Shown piece after piece: positions 27,967-38,215 of a stretch of DNA of 64,000 nucleotides. Position 1 is the stretch's first letter. Every line of letters starts with the position of its first letter. The stretch comes from Mycteria americana (Eukaryota > Chordata > Aves > Ciconiiformes > Ciconiidae): assembly GCF_035582795.1 (NCBI RefSeq), contig NW_027445624.1, positions 1,178,001-1,242,000 on the forward strand, read 5' to 3'. Under the pieces are notes generated by a model, which saw only the letters and a list, made by a program, of their open reading frames with translations, did no database searches and was not told the origin of the DNA. Both the position numbers and the translations under genes were made by a program.

Positions 27967-28272
27967 TTGAGGGCAGTAGCGGCGACTGCGACTTTGATTG
28001 TAGAGTCTCGGAAATTGATGTTAGGCCAGCCGATTACTGTATTTGTACCTCATGCTGTGTCTTCTCTCCTTGAAAATAAAGGGCATCATTGGATCTCCCC
28101 AAGCAGGTTAGCTAAATATCAAGTGGTGCTGCTGGAACAAGATGATGTTATAATCTCCCTGACCTCTGCTCTAAACCCTGCAACTCTGCTCCTGATCTCT
28201 GAATCCGGTGAATTGCATCACGACTGCTTAACCACCACCAAACAAGGGTGTTCTAGTAGGCGTGATCTGTGA
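27967..28272 (+). pseudogene. pol: ERV pol fragment: RT tether to RNase H
   Basis: A 101-codon open piece follows RT in another frame. It holds a polypeptide like the segment just before RNase H in gammaretrovirus-type pol, with features such as LGQPITVFVPHAV and GHHWISPSRLAKYQ. Its position between RT and the RNase H DGS motif supports the assignment. A frame change and stops lie on both sides. Confidence 0.75.
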
Positions 28273-28282
28273 GACAAACCCC

Positions 28283-28830
28283 TACCAAATGCAAAGTGGA
28301 GTATTTACTGATGGAAGCAGCATTATGTTGGAAGGAAGACGGAAACCTGGATATGCAGTGGTAATACGTACTCGGGCCTTAGGAGCTAAATCTTTGCCTA
28401 GTAATACATCTGCTCAAAAGGCAGAATTGGTTGCACTAACATGAGCTTTAGAGCTTAGTCAGGGAAAACAAGTCAATATTTACACAGATTCTAAGTATGC
28501 ACTCGGAGTAGTGCATGGGGCAATCTGGAAAGAAAGCAGATTATTAAGTTCACACGGGACTCCGATCAAATATGGAACAGAAATAATGAAGCTCTTACAG
28601 GCAGTCCTTCAACCGAAGGAGTTTGCTATAATGCATCGTAAAGCGCATCAGAAGGGAAACAGTGAAATCATGAAGGGAAATCGAAAAGCAGACCAGTTAT
28701 GAGAAGAAGCAGCATTACAGAACTCAAAATTTGAAGGAGCTCTAATTCCAGTACCCCATTTGGAATTATCTGCCCCCACAATATACTCAGAAGGAAAATC
28801 AATTGGCAGAGCAATTAGATTGTTCCAAAA
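28283..28830 (+). pseudogene. pol: ERV pol fragment: RNase H
   Basis: The RNase H catalytic landmarks occur in order in one broken frame: FTDGSS near 28,307 (first Asp), SAQKAELVAL near 28,411 (Glu), then IYTDSKYALGV (second Asp) just after an in-frame TGA at about 28,441, and a terminal AHQKG segment near 28,643. A further stop lies at about 28,700. The region then leads directly into the integrase zinc-binding domain. Confidence 0.85.
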
Positions 28831-28847
28831 ATGATTAGGGTTGGTGG

Positions 28848-29939
28848 GTGACACCACTGAAGCAATTATTAATTTCTGAAAAGAGGATGGAAATTCTACT
28901 CGAGAGACTGCACCAAGAAACACACTCAGGAGCAGATGCATTAGTGCTAATTGCCAAAAGACACATCATTGGGCCAAGAATGCAAAACCTGGCAGATATA
29001 ATAGTCAAAAAGTGCTCTGTTGCACCAATAACCCAAAAAATTGCAAAGAAAATCATGGAAGGAGTCATAAAACAAGGAATAACTCCAAACAGATTTTACG
29101 GGAATGGCAAATAGATTTTACGGAATTGCCGAGGTGTAATCTATATAAATATTTCTTGGCAACGGTAGACACCTTTTCTGGTTGGCCCAAAGCTTTCCCT
29201 TGCTGCACTAACAAGGCTAGGGAAGTGATTAAAATTTTATTGAAAGAAATTATCTCCAGATTCGGTGTTCCAGAAGGTATATCCTCTGATAACAGACCCC
29301 ACTTTATTGCAGAAATAGTGCAGGGACTTTCTAGATTTCTAGACATTAAATGGGATTTGCATACCCCTTGGAGCCACAGTGCAGGGGCAAAGTAGAAAGA
29401 ATGAATCAAACTCTAAAAAGACAGATTTCTAAAGTGTGTCAGGAAACTCAAACTAAATGGGTAGATATTCTACCCATGGCTTTAATGAGAGTACAAATTA
29501 CACCCAGAGTTAGGGAAGGTGTAAGTCCATTTGAGATCCTGTATGGGAACCATATCCAACCAATCATTTAACCACACAGGGAGACCAAATGCATATCAAG
29601 GGACAGGCTGTAATTAAGGAGTATTTGATTTCTCTCACACAGAATTTATCCTCCCTGCATAGGTACCTCAACTAGAAGACTCCCATTCCCTTGGACACTC
29701 CAGTACACCCACTCCAACCAGGAGACACGGTCTATGTACGAACCTGGAAAGATGAGCCCTGGAAAGAAAAATGGAAAGGACCTTATACAGTGCTGTTAAA
29801 AACTTATACAGTGGTAAAGGTGAATGGGATCGACTCCTGGCTTCATCATACTAGAGTAAAGAAGGTGCCAGACCAGGACAAGTGGATCTCTATGCCAACT
29901 GGAGAACTGAAACTCCGACTAACCAGGGAATGTCGATGA
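28848..29939 (+). pseudogene. pol: ERV pol fragment: integrase
   Basis: Pieces of an integrase lie in shifting frames. An N-terminal HHCC-type segment (LHQETHSGADAL) lies near 28,900. The core has DFTELP near 29,114, ATVDTFSGWPKAF near 29,162 and a GVPEGISSDNRPHF segment near 29,270, with an expected catalytic Glu region near GKVERMNQTLKRQ at 29,390. A C-terminal tail at 29,691-29,939 has LQPGDTVYVRTWK and KWKGPYTVLL, typical of the GPY/F module of gammaretrovirus-type integrases. At least one frame change and several stops interrupt it. Confidence 0.88.
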
Positions 29940-30027
29940 ATTGTATCAAGGTTTTTCTTTTAGAAAACTACTGTTGAAGTTACCCCTAGGACACTCTGGG
30001 AGATTGTTATTAATTTAGCATAGTTAT

Positions 30028-30691
30028 AATGAAAATTGTATCTCTGACATTGATTAACCTAGCATTTACTTTTTGTAACGGAAATCTGGTTTTAAAACTT
30101 ATCCAATCCTCTGGAAGAATCCCTAATGTCAGCAGTATAACGGCCTGTTTACCATTACCTAAATCTGCAGCCGATCCCCTCAAGTGAGGAATTTTAACTT
30201 TAGATTTAAACAGAACTTTTGATTCATTACTATCCAATGAGGCTGGAATTTTAAGATTCTCAGAAAAACATGAAAAGGTTTTCAGTCTTGGGCGATGGTC
30301 ATGGCTTACAAATACAACTAATTCTTGTTGGCATGTCAACAATACTAGATGAAGAAGCAACTGTCCGGGAAGTATTAAACCATGTCCTTATTTTCCATGG
30401 GGAATGGACCTACCCCAGCTATGGGCCAGCCCAGAAGAGGGTGGGTGGCATTATATGCAAAGCACATCCTGGTGTATTGAGTGGACTGGAGAAAGAGATC
30501 TAAATCAAAAGGGTAGAAACATACCAGGTATTAAATTTTTAGTAAATATAACGGAGGCAAAAACTAAATGGTCACAATATTTTAGGTGGAACTGCACACA
30601 GGTTTTCGATTGTTCCAGGGTTGATTATGGAATTCAACGCTTAGGCCTGTTTGCCCGAGCCCTGCAGAAATTATTCCACTTGTATAATTGA
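30028..30691 (+). pseudogene. env: ERV env fragment: surface-subunit remnant
   Basis: After pol, a leader-like start at about 30,028 encodes a short hydrophobic stretch, followed by fragments with several Asn-X-Ser/Thr sites and scattered Cys and Trp. Frames break at about 30,187 (TGA) and again before the open piece 30,404-30,691. The assignment as env surface subunit rests mostly on position between integrase and the transmembrane segment; I recognise no receptor-binding motif. It is non-functional. Confidence 0.6.
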
Positions 30692-30699
30692 TATTTGGA

Positions 30700-31473
30700 C
30701 TGGTACCATGGTCCGAAATGAATCTGTTAAATGCGATAAAATGACACTGCCCTCCATGGGTCATACTGTTTGGGTTAGTAGTGATGGAACTTGGACTACT
30801 CAGTTACCTTTGAGAGGGAAGGTATGTTAACCTTGTGTCCCTTATGGAGACAAAGACCTTTAGGTAACCAATTAGGGGGCAAATTGAAACGAGATGAAAC
30901 AGATCCTTGGCAAGATCCATCCACTGGAACTAAGGTAGGATGGATCTTAGAAGCTATCTTTAGTCCACAGATTACCTCCTTTCGGAGCTGAACGTGGTTG
31001 TACAATCTGACAGGACAAGTAGAACTATTAGCGAACGCAGCTAGAGCAGGATTACAAGATTTAAACACTCAATTACAGGAAACTTCAAAAATGACGTTGC
31101 AGAATAGGCTAACCTTAGATTTAATGTAACCTTAGATTTAATGTAACCTTAGATTTAATAACCTTAGATTTAACCTTAGATATAACACAGGGTATGTGGG
31201 TACCTAAATCTGAAAAACAAAGGTTGCTGCATCCATATCCCTAATATGACTGAACATTTAGATCAACAAATAGACAAAATAAAACAAGTGGCGAAATCAA
31301 GTAGAGATATTCAGGCCTCTATGGAAGAAGGATGGTTAAACAAAATATTACAAAGTTTTGGATTCTCCCTAACTGGATGGCTGGCAAGTTTACTTCAAAC
31401 AATAATTATAATTGTAATCATCATGATAATCATCTGTATTGTTGTTAGTTGTGCCTTAAAATGTGTTAGATGA
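30700..31473 (+). pseudogene. env: ERV env fragment: transmembrane-subunit remnant
   Basis: The last env piece is an open stretch at 31,246-31,473 with a polar heptad-like segment, then a long Ile/Val-rich membrane-spanning helix (about residues 48-68) and a short cytoplasmic tail. This fits the C-terminus of a retroviral TM subunit. Upstream (30,791-30,991) is another short open piece in a different frame, and a 17-bp tandem repeat separates the two. No fusion peptide or furin site could be placed with confidence. Confidence 0.65.
31111..31185 (+). repeat. 17-bp tandem repeat inside ERV env
   Basis: AACCTTAGATTTAATGT occurs twice exactly (31,111 and 31,128) and is followed by shortened copies at 31,145, 31,160 and 31,172. 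It looks like local slippage after the env gene lost its function. Confidence 0.9.
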
Positions 31474-31566
31474 CTATTTGTACAAGTTACTACCGGACAT
31501 AATATACTATTAATGAGAACTAATAATGAGACATATGAGGACTATAAAGAAAAGTCTCATAGTCCC

Positions 31567-31578
31567 AAAGGGGGGCAT
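31567..31578 (+). promoter_or_regulatory. Polypurine tract of the ERV
   Basis: AAAGGGGGGCAT lies immediately before a TG dinucleotide that begins the LTR. This is the normal position and composition of a retroviral plus-strand primer. Confidence 0.8.
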
Positions 31579-31969
31579 TGTAGTCTATCAGGAGCTGGTG
31601 GAAGGCCAGGACTTACGTAAAGCTGATAAGAGGGATTAATGCTGGAACATGGAACGTCTAATCAAGAATTACTGTCCTTGGGAGTAAAGCACATCCTGGA
31701 GAAATATGTAAGCTAATTAAGATGGTTTTGGACAGTCTGAAACTGCTAGTAGAAGTGTGAAAAGGAGCACTGTCACGCAAACTATCCTCATTATAATACT
31801 AAAAGTCACACCCCTCGAGCTGGAGACCCCAGCCCAAGCAGAGACCCCTCACCTTTGAGTGTGTGCAGAATATTAAAGTAGCACTGTCGCTTTAAGTTGA
31901 AATAAGAGAAATGTAGACCAATAGAAAACTACTTTGTGTAATTATTTATGCATGTGTATAACTAGACCG

Positions 31970-31976
31970 TATAAAT
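31970..31976 (+). promoter_or_regulatory. LTR TATA box
   Basis: TATAAAT lies within U3 of the LTR, about 80 bp before AATAAA. The core promoter role is inferred from its position. Confidence 0.6.
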
Positions 31977-32051
31977 ATTATACCTGCATGAACGAGCGGT
32001 GTGCTAGCTTTGTGGAGCTACCACCTAGCACCCATCTCGGCACAGACATGA

Positions 32052-32057
32052 AATAAA
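32052..32057 (+). terminator. LTR polyadenylation signal
   Basis: AATAAA is followed within about 25 bp by a GT-rich stretch (TGTGTGTATATTGG), the usual arrangement at the end of R. Confidence 0.7.
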
Positions 32058-32094
32058 ATACCTCTGCCCTGTGTGTATATTGGCATCTCACACA

Positions 32095-32458
32095 CCGGGT
32101 AAACAACCTCACGCTTGTGGGATAACAATGAGGTTCGGAAAAGGACCCCCTTGCTTTCTAAACTCCTTCTCAACAAGGAGTCTAGGTGCAGCTGGATCCA
32201 GTCCTAGACCCAGACTTGGTCAATGGTTTATGTCTAAAGGATTATATATGCACAATCAATCCTTTATATCACTTAGCTAAGATTTCAAAGTTTAGCATGC
32301 TATTAGGCAATTACCAAGGATCTATTTCAGCAAGAAATCTCTCAACCTCGAGGAGTAGCCTTGAGAGGCGTCCCTGCTCAAGGGGAGATCGTGGCGTGCA
32401 GCCCGCTGCTGTGCAGGAGAGCTCCACAGGCCCTGGGCTGCCTACTATGTGAGGAGAT
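32095..32458. other. Unassigned 364 bp between ERV LTR and CR1
   Basis: No coding region is recognised. The composition and short direct and inverted motifs (for example CAATCAATCCTTTATATCAC) suggest part of another LTR or leader sequence, but I cannot name a family. Confidence 0.4.
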
Positions 32459-32729
32459 CACAGAATCACAGAATTGTATAGTTTGGAAAAGACCTTTAAG
32501 ATCATCGAGTCCAACCATAAACCTAACACTACCAAGACCACCACTGCACCATGTCCCTAAGCACCTCATCCAAACAGCTTTTAAATACTTCCAGGGATGG
32601 TGACTCAACCACTGCCCTGGGCAGCCTGTTCCAATGCTTGATAACCCTTTCAGTGAAGAAAAATTTCCTAATCCAGTCTAAACCTCCCCTGGCGCAACTT
32701 GATGCCATTGCCTCTCGTCCTATCACTTG

Positions 32730-33536
32730 TTACCTGGGAGAAGAGACCGACCCCACCTCTCTACAACCTCCTTTCAGGTAGTTGTAGAGAGCGATGAGGT
32801 CTCCCCTCAGCCTCCTTTTCTCCAGGCTAAACAACCCCAGTTCCCTCAGCCGCTCCTCATCAGACTTGTGCTCCAGACCCTTCACCAGCTTCGTTGCCCT
32901 TCTCTGGACACGCTCCAGACCCTCAATGTCTCTCTTGTAGTGAGGGGCCCAACACTGAACACAGCATTCGAGGTGTGGCCTCACCAGTGCTGAGTACAGG
33001 GGCACGATCACTTCCCTAGTCCTGCTGGCCACACTGTTCCTGATACAAGCCAGGATGCCGTTGGCTTTCTTGGCCACCTGGGCACACTGATGGCTCATAT
33101 TCAGGCGGCTGTCAACCAACACCCCCAGGTCCTTCTCTGCCAGGCAGCTTTCCAGCCACTCTTCCCCACGCCTGTAGCGTTGCATGGGGTTGCTGTGGCC
33201 CAAGTGCAGGACCTGGCACTGAGCCCTGTTGAAACTCATACAATTGGCCCCCGCCCATCGATCCAGCCTGTCCAGGTCCCTCTGCAGAGCCTTCCTCCCC
33301 TCCAGCAGATCAACACTCCCGCACAACTTGGTGTCATCTGCAAACTGACTGAGGGTGCACTCGATCCCTTCGCCCAGATCATTGATAAAGATTGTAAACA
33401 GGAGTGGCCCCAACACAGAGCCCTGGGGAACACGGCTTGTGACCGGCCGCCAACTGGAGTAAACTCCATTCACCACCACTCTTTGGGCCCGGCCACCCAG
33501 CCAGTTCTTTACCCCGCCTAGAGTACACCCGTCCAA
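32730..33536 (-). pseudogene. CR1 ORF2, reverse transcriptase C-terminal half
   Basis: A 268-codon open piece encodes the CR1 RT palm and C-terminal region. It has [12 protein letters not shown] (block 4), the catalytic FADDTK of the FxDD block, and the CR1 tail with [20 protein letters not shown] and [17 protein letters not shown]. It ends at a stop in the C-terminal tail. It was separated from the RT N-terminal half by a 26-bp insertion near 33,600. Confidence 0.95.
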
Positions 33537-33607
33537 GCCATGAGCAGCCAGTTTCTCCAGGAGAATGCTGTGGGAAACCGTGTCAAAGGCTTTACTGTAG
33601 ACAACAT

Positions 33608-34048
33608 CTATCTATTTACTAGATAGACAACATCCACAGCCTTTCCCTCATCCACTAGGCAGGTCACCTTGTCATAGAAGGAGATCAGGTTGGTCAAGCA
33701 GGACCTGCCTTTCCTGAACCCATGCTGGCTGGGCTTGATCCCTTGGTTATTCTCTACATGCCGTGTGATGGCACTCAGGATGATCTGCTCCATCAGCTTC
33801 CCCGGTACCGAGGTCAGGCTGACAGGCCTGTAGTTCCCAGGGTCCTCCTTCCGGCCCTTCTTGTAGATGGGTGTCACCTTTGCTAATCTCCAGTCAGCAG
33901 GGACCTCCCCAGTTAGCCAGGACTGCTGGTAAATGATGGAAAGGGGCTTGGTGAGCACATCTGCCAGTTCCTTCAGTACTCTCGCGTGGATCTCATCAGG
34001 CCCCATAGACTTGTAAGTGTCTAAGTGGTGCAGCAGGTCACTCACCAT
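33608..34048 (-). pseudogene. CR1 ORF2, reverse transcriptase N-terminal half
   Basis: The open piece contains MGPDEIHARVLKEL, VTPIYKKGRKEDPGNYRPVS and GFRKGRSCLTNL, the conserved RT blocks 0-3 of CR1. It is out of frame with the C-terminal half because of a 26-bp insertion that creates a 10-bp direct repeat, AGACAACATC, at 33,599 and 33,625. Confidence 0.95.
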
Positions 34049-34194
34049 TTCCCCCTGGATTATGGGGGCTCCATTCTAGTCCCCGTCCCTATCTTCCGGT
34101 TCAGGGGCCTGGGTACCCAGAGAACAATTGGCCCTGCTATTAAAGACTGAGGCAAAAAAGGCATTAAGTACCTCAGCCTTTCCCTCATCCTTGG

Positions 34195-35297
34195 TCACTG
34201 TGATCCCTCCCCGTCTACTAGGGGCTGGAGATTCTCCTTAGCTCTCCTTTTGCTGTTAATGTATCTGAAGAAGTATTTTTTGTTGTCTTTTACGGCAGTA
34301 GCCAGATTGAGCTCTAGCTCAGCTTTGGCCCTTCTAATTTTCTCCCTGCACAACCTCGCTACACCTTTGTAGTCCTCCTGAGTTGCCAGGGGTTCCCCTT
34401 CTTCCAGAGGTCGTAGACTCCCCTCATTTTCCTGAGTTCTAGCCAAAGCTCTCTATTCAGCCAGACCGGTCTTCTTCCCCGCCGGCTCGTCTTTCGGCAC
34501 CTGGGGACAGCCTGCTCTTGTGCCTTTAGGACTTCCTCCTTAAAGAACATCCAGCCTTCCTGGACCCCTTTGCCCTTTAGGGCTGCCTCCCAGGGGACTC
34601 TCTCGACCAGTCTCCTAAACAGGCCAAAGTCTGCCCTCCGGAAGTCTAAGGTGGCAGTTTTGCTGACCCCCCTTGCCGCTTCTCCAAGTATCAAAACCTC
34701 TATCATTTCATGATCACTGCCCAAGACAGCCTCCAACCATCACATGGCTCACAAGTCCTTCTCTGTTCGTGAACAACAGGTCCAGCGGGGCCCCTTCCCT
34801 CGTTGGCTCCCTCACCAGCTGTGTCAGGAAGTTATCTGCCACACACTCCAGGAACCTCCTAGACTGTTTCCTCTCTGCTGTATTGCATTTCCAGCAGACA
34901 GCCGTAGGTTGAAGTCCCCCACAAGAACAAGGGCTAGCGATCGTGAGGCTTCTCCCAGCTGCTTATAGAATAGTTCATCTGTCTCCTCATCCTGGTTGGG
35001 GGGTCTGTAACAGACTCCCACCACAATATCTGCCTTGTTGGCCTTCCCCCTGATTCTTACCCATAGACACTACACCCTCTCGTCACCATCATCGAGCCCT
35101 AAACTATCCAGACACTCCCTAACGTATAGGGCTACCCCACCGCCTCTCCTGCCTTGCTTATCCCTCCTGAAGAGTTTATAGCCATCCGTCGCCACACTCC
35201 AGTTTTGCGAGTCAGCCCACCATGTTTCCGTGGTGGCAAACATATCATCGTTTTCCTGATGTACAATGGCTTCCAGCTCCTCCTGCTTGTTGCCCAT
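34195..35297 (-). pseudogene. CR1 ORF2, endonuclease domain
   Basis: Broken frames hold an apurinic-type (APE) LINE endonuclease. N-terminal pieces have ATTETWWADSQNW and GGGVALYV (35,070-35,297), then VGVCYRPPNQ and VLVGDFN (near 34,930-35,024), and the catalytic SDHEMIE segment near 34,700. The linker to RT covers 34,195-34,446. Frame breaks between the pieces mark it as dead. Confidence 0.92.
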
Positions 35298-35461
35298 GCT
35301 GCGTGCAATGGCGTAGAGGCACTTCAGCTGGGCTGTCGTCCGTCTCCTTCACAGAGGAACAGCCCTTCTGTGCTTTGAGGGGCTTCACTGGCGAAACAAG
35401 CTTCTTGGCTCCTATTGCCTCAGTATCCCCTAGCTCAACTCTGTCTAGTTTCGAGTCGAGT

Positions 35462-36395
35462 TTAAAGCTCTGTCGATGAGCCCTGCAAGCTCCTGAGCAA
35501 AGATTCTCTTTCCCCTTTGAGAAAGATGAATCCCATCAGACGCCAGCAATCCTGGTGCTCTGTAGGCCATCCCAATGTCAAAAAACCAAAACCATGGCGA
35601 TGACACCAGCCACGGAGCCATGAGTTAATAGATTGGGTACCTCTGCTCCTTCCAGTGTCACTGCCCACACCTGGAAGGAGAGAGGAGAAAATAACCTGTG
35701 CTCCGAAGTCTCTTACCAGCCGTCCCAAGACCCTGAGGTCTCTTCTGATTGCCCTAGGACTTGGTGTTGCAGCTTCATCGCCCCCCACATGGAAGAGCAG
35801 GAGAGGGTAATAGTCCGAGGGCCGTACCAGGCTAGGGAGTATCCTCGTGACATCCCTCACCCGGGCCCCGGGGAGGCAGCAGACTTCCCTAAGAGGAGGG
35901 TCCGTCCGGCATAGCGGGCCCTCGCTTCCCCTCAGAAGGGAGTCGCCCACAACTATAACCCGTCTTCTCTTCCTTGTGGAGGTGGTGTTAATACGAGAGG
36001 TACGTTCTTCTGCCCTGGGCGACACCTCTGGTGTAGGTGGACTGTCACCCCATCCTCCATTGACTGGCCTTCCACCCCCAGGGCCTCATACCTGCTGTGC
36101 AGAGGCACCTGGGGAGGCGAGGTGGGCAAGGAGGGCGTTCGCCTGCCGCCACGAGCGTGGACTTGCCTCCGCTCACTCTTCTCCTTGGAGCTGCTGCCTT
36201 CAGCCCGGTGCGGGGGGATACAGGATCCCCTTGATCGTGGGTTCTTACTGGTGGCTGCTGCTGCTCCTGTTCCTGTCTCGGGGGGCAGAGCATGGCACCA
36301 CCAGTCTGTCTCTGTCTCAGCCTCCCTGATGCTCCTTAACCTTCCTACCTCCTCCCGTAGCTCTGCCACCATGCAGAGCAAATCATCCGCCTGCT
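35462..36395 (-). pseudogene. CR1 ORF1 (coiled coil and SGNH-esterase-like domain)
   Basis: The C-terminal open piece (35,462-36,025) begins with a basic segment, then VVGDSLLRGSEG, which carries the GDS motif of SGNH hydrolases known from CR1 ORF1 proteins, and continues with LLLFHVGGDEA, the second conserved block. The N-terminal piece, in another frame up to about 36,395, has a short leucine-heptad stretch (LLCMVAELREEVGRLRSIRE) that fits the ORF1 coiled coil. The Cys/His finger region common in CR1 ORF1 was not found. Confidence 0.8.
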
Positions 36396-36405
36396 TTCTG
36401 TTTAT

Positions 36406-37461
36406 TGTATTGTCTTTATGGTAATCTCTCTGTTGTATTGTAGTTATCGTTTTGTGTTTTGTATGGTATGGTATGGTATCTATGGTATTGGATGGGTTGC
36501 ATTGTCTATATTGCATGTTTTGCGTGTGTTGTGTTGTTGTGTGTGGTTTGGTATTTATTGTATTGCTATGGTATGCTATGGTATGGTACCTATAGCATGT
36601 GCTGTACAGGACAGTGCAATGTATCTGGGGTGTAGTGTGTGTTGCATTGTGAATTGTGTTGCACTTTGTATTGTATTTTGGTGTGTATTGTGTGCCTGGT
36701 GTGTATTCTGTGGCATGTGCTGTATGGCACGTGTTGTATGTGTTGTGTGTTTTGTACCTGTTTTGTATGGTTTGCACTGTATGTTGTATTGCACTGTATG
36801 GTGTGGTATGTATTGTGTGTAAGGTATGTATTGTATGTGTTGTGCTGTATGTATTGTGTTCTATGTTTTATATGGTACTGTAGTCTGTTTCGTGTTGTGT
36901 TTTTTATTGTGCTGTTACAGTATGGTATTTATTGTATTGTATGTATCGTATTGTCTTCTATGTATCGTATTCTACTGTATGTATCATATGTATTGTATGT
37001 GTCATATATATTGTATTTTGTATGTATTGTATCTTGTATTTGGTACTGTATTTTGCATTGTATGTATTGTGTTGTATATATTGTGTGGTATGCCTTGTGC
37101 GGTGTGTATGGATGGTATATTATGGTATGTATTGTATTTTAGTTTCTGTATTGTATTGTGTATTGTATTCCTTTTTTTATTGTATTTCCCATTTATTTTA
37201 CGTATTGTATCTATGCTTTGTACTCTATAGATTGTATTCTATGGTTTGTAATCCATGGCATTGTATGTATGGCATTGTAGGTATTGTACTGTATGTACTG
37301 TATTTTTGAATTGCATTTTATATTCCATTGTCTTATATGCATTGTATGTGTTGTCTTTTATCGTATGGTAAAGTATTTCTTGTATGTATTTTATGGTATG
37401 GTCTGGTACGTATTGTATGTATCGTATTGAATGTATTGTATTGTATGTATCATGTGCATTG
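36406..37461. repeat. Degenerate TGTAT/TATTG simple repeat, left part
   Basis: About 1 kb is dominated on the plus strand by TGTAT, TGTATTG and TATGGTA words, with few cytosines. The imperfect periodicity of 5-7 bp indicates an old expanded microsatellite. Long open frames in it arise because its common words rarely form stops, and I do not take them as genes. Confidence 0.92.
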
Positions 37462-38072
37462 TGATACCCTCAGTCGGCAAAATAAGAACCCTCTAAAACT
37501 CAGTTTGGAGGTTTAGAATGCAGGCATTCTTTATTGCGGCGCCGGGCGCACAGGGGATCGCTCCACCTCATGTGCACGCCGCATTGCGCAACTACAGAAA
37601 TGATAGACAATCCAAATATACATCTTCATTAGATTGCTGGGAAATGATTATCATATTCCTACTATTTCCTAGAACTCATTCATATATGTCAATGTCCCTG
37701 ATGCCTGCGCATTCCTGTCCTCTGGTGGTCTTCCAGGGTCCTCTGGTGGACGTCCATAGTCTTCCTCACCGTGTCCACTGGTTGAACTCTGTTTTCGTGC
37801 ACGCTCAGGTCGGTTTTGGCTTGGTTACACCATTCTTGCATATACAAACCCAACTTATTCTACCACCCTTTTCCTTTATCTATTCTACTCAAGCATACAG
37901 TGTCTCAGGACTTGCTTCTCTCTATTCTACTCAAGGATATAGTGTCTCAAGACTCCCTTCTATCTCATCACAAAGAGCAAATTTTGAAACCATCTGCTCA
38001 CAAAGTATTCCAAACTTGACTATGTCGCTACAGTAAGAAGGGCACCATTTGTTCTCTGTGAACTCGCTATCA
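37462..38072 (-). mobile_element. Solo LTR inserted in the simple repeat
   Basis: A 611-bp block of ordinary composition interrupts the TGTAT repeat. Its ends are inverted (plus strand TGATA ... TATCA) and it is flanked on both sides by ATTG (37,458-37,461 and 38,073-38,076), consistent with a short target-site duplication. Read on the minus strand it has AATAAAGAATGCC near its 3' end, an LTR-like polyadenylation signal. There is no internal retroviral coding sequence, so it is probably a solo LTR. The flanking repeat is rich in ATTG, so the 4-bp duplication is weak on its own. Confidence 0.75.
37880..37963. repeat. 42-bp tandem duplication within the solo LTR
   Basis: CTATTCTACTCAAG begins two adjacent 42-bp copies at 37,880 and 37,922 that share AGTGTCTCA and a CTTC segment with a few mismatches. 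U3 regions of LTRs often carry such direct repeats. Confidence 0.85.
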
Positions 38073-38215
38073 ATTGTTTATATTGTGTTTTCTATTGCAT
38101 TGTGTGTATTGTATTGTATGTATGGTACGTAGTGTGCGGTGTGGTCTTTATTGTCTCGTATGTATTGTCTGTCTTGTATTGAATATGGGGTATTGCCTGC
38201 GTTGTCTTTTTCCTC
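38073..38215. repeat. TGTAT simple repeat, right part
   Basis: The simple repeat continues to the right of the LTR with words such as TGTGTATTGTATTGTATG, then fades near 38,215. It and the left part were one tract before the LTR inserted. Confidence 0.85.

Larger units (their letters stand above)
26969..32094 (+). mobile_element. 5'-truncated endogenous retrovirus, gammaretrovirus-like
   Basis: Plus-strand retroviral order is seen: reverse transcriptase, RNase H, integrase, envelope remnants, polypurine tract and 3' LTR. The 5' LTR, leader, gag, protease and the start of RT are absent, because the element begins abruptly where the satellite stops. Every reading frame is interrupted by stops and frame changes, so this is an old inactive copy. 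The RT and integrase motifs and the integrase C-terminal segment resemble gammaretrovirus-type (class I) elements; the class is inferred from motif similarity. No protein from it should be functional. Confidence 0.9.
31579..32094 (+). mobile_element. ERV 3' LTR
   Basis: The segment begins TGTAG right after the polypurine tract. It has a TATA-like TATAAAT at 31,970 and an AATAAA polyadenylation signal at 32,052, about 80 bp apart as expected for a short R region. The end is uncertain: a CACACA at about 32,089-32,094 is the likeliest 3' terminus. The matching 5' LTR is not in the window, so a target-site duplication cannot be checked. Confidence 0.75.
32459..36405 (-). mobile_element. Nearly full-length CR1 LINE
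   Basis: On the minus strand the element runs from a GC-rich 5' region through ORF1 and ORF2 (endonuclease then reverse transcriptase) to a CR1-type 3' end; plus-strand CACAGAATCACAGAATTG begins at 32,459. CR1 is the dominant LINE of birds and is usually 5'-truncated, so almost 4 kb is unusually long. Stops and frame changes in both ORFs show that it is inactive. Its 5' end abuts the TGTAT simple repeat. Confidence 0.93.

Noticed and set aside
35953..36777. A 274-codon minus-strand frame as one gene
   Set aside because: Its first third is simple repeat and the rest is CR1 ORF1, so it is a chance fusion across the LINE boundary.
36418..37309. Cysteine- and tyrosine-rich open frames of up to 172 codons near 36.4-38.0 kb
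   Set aside because: They are translations of TGTAT-type simple repeat and of the solo LTR, where stop codons are rare by composition.
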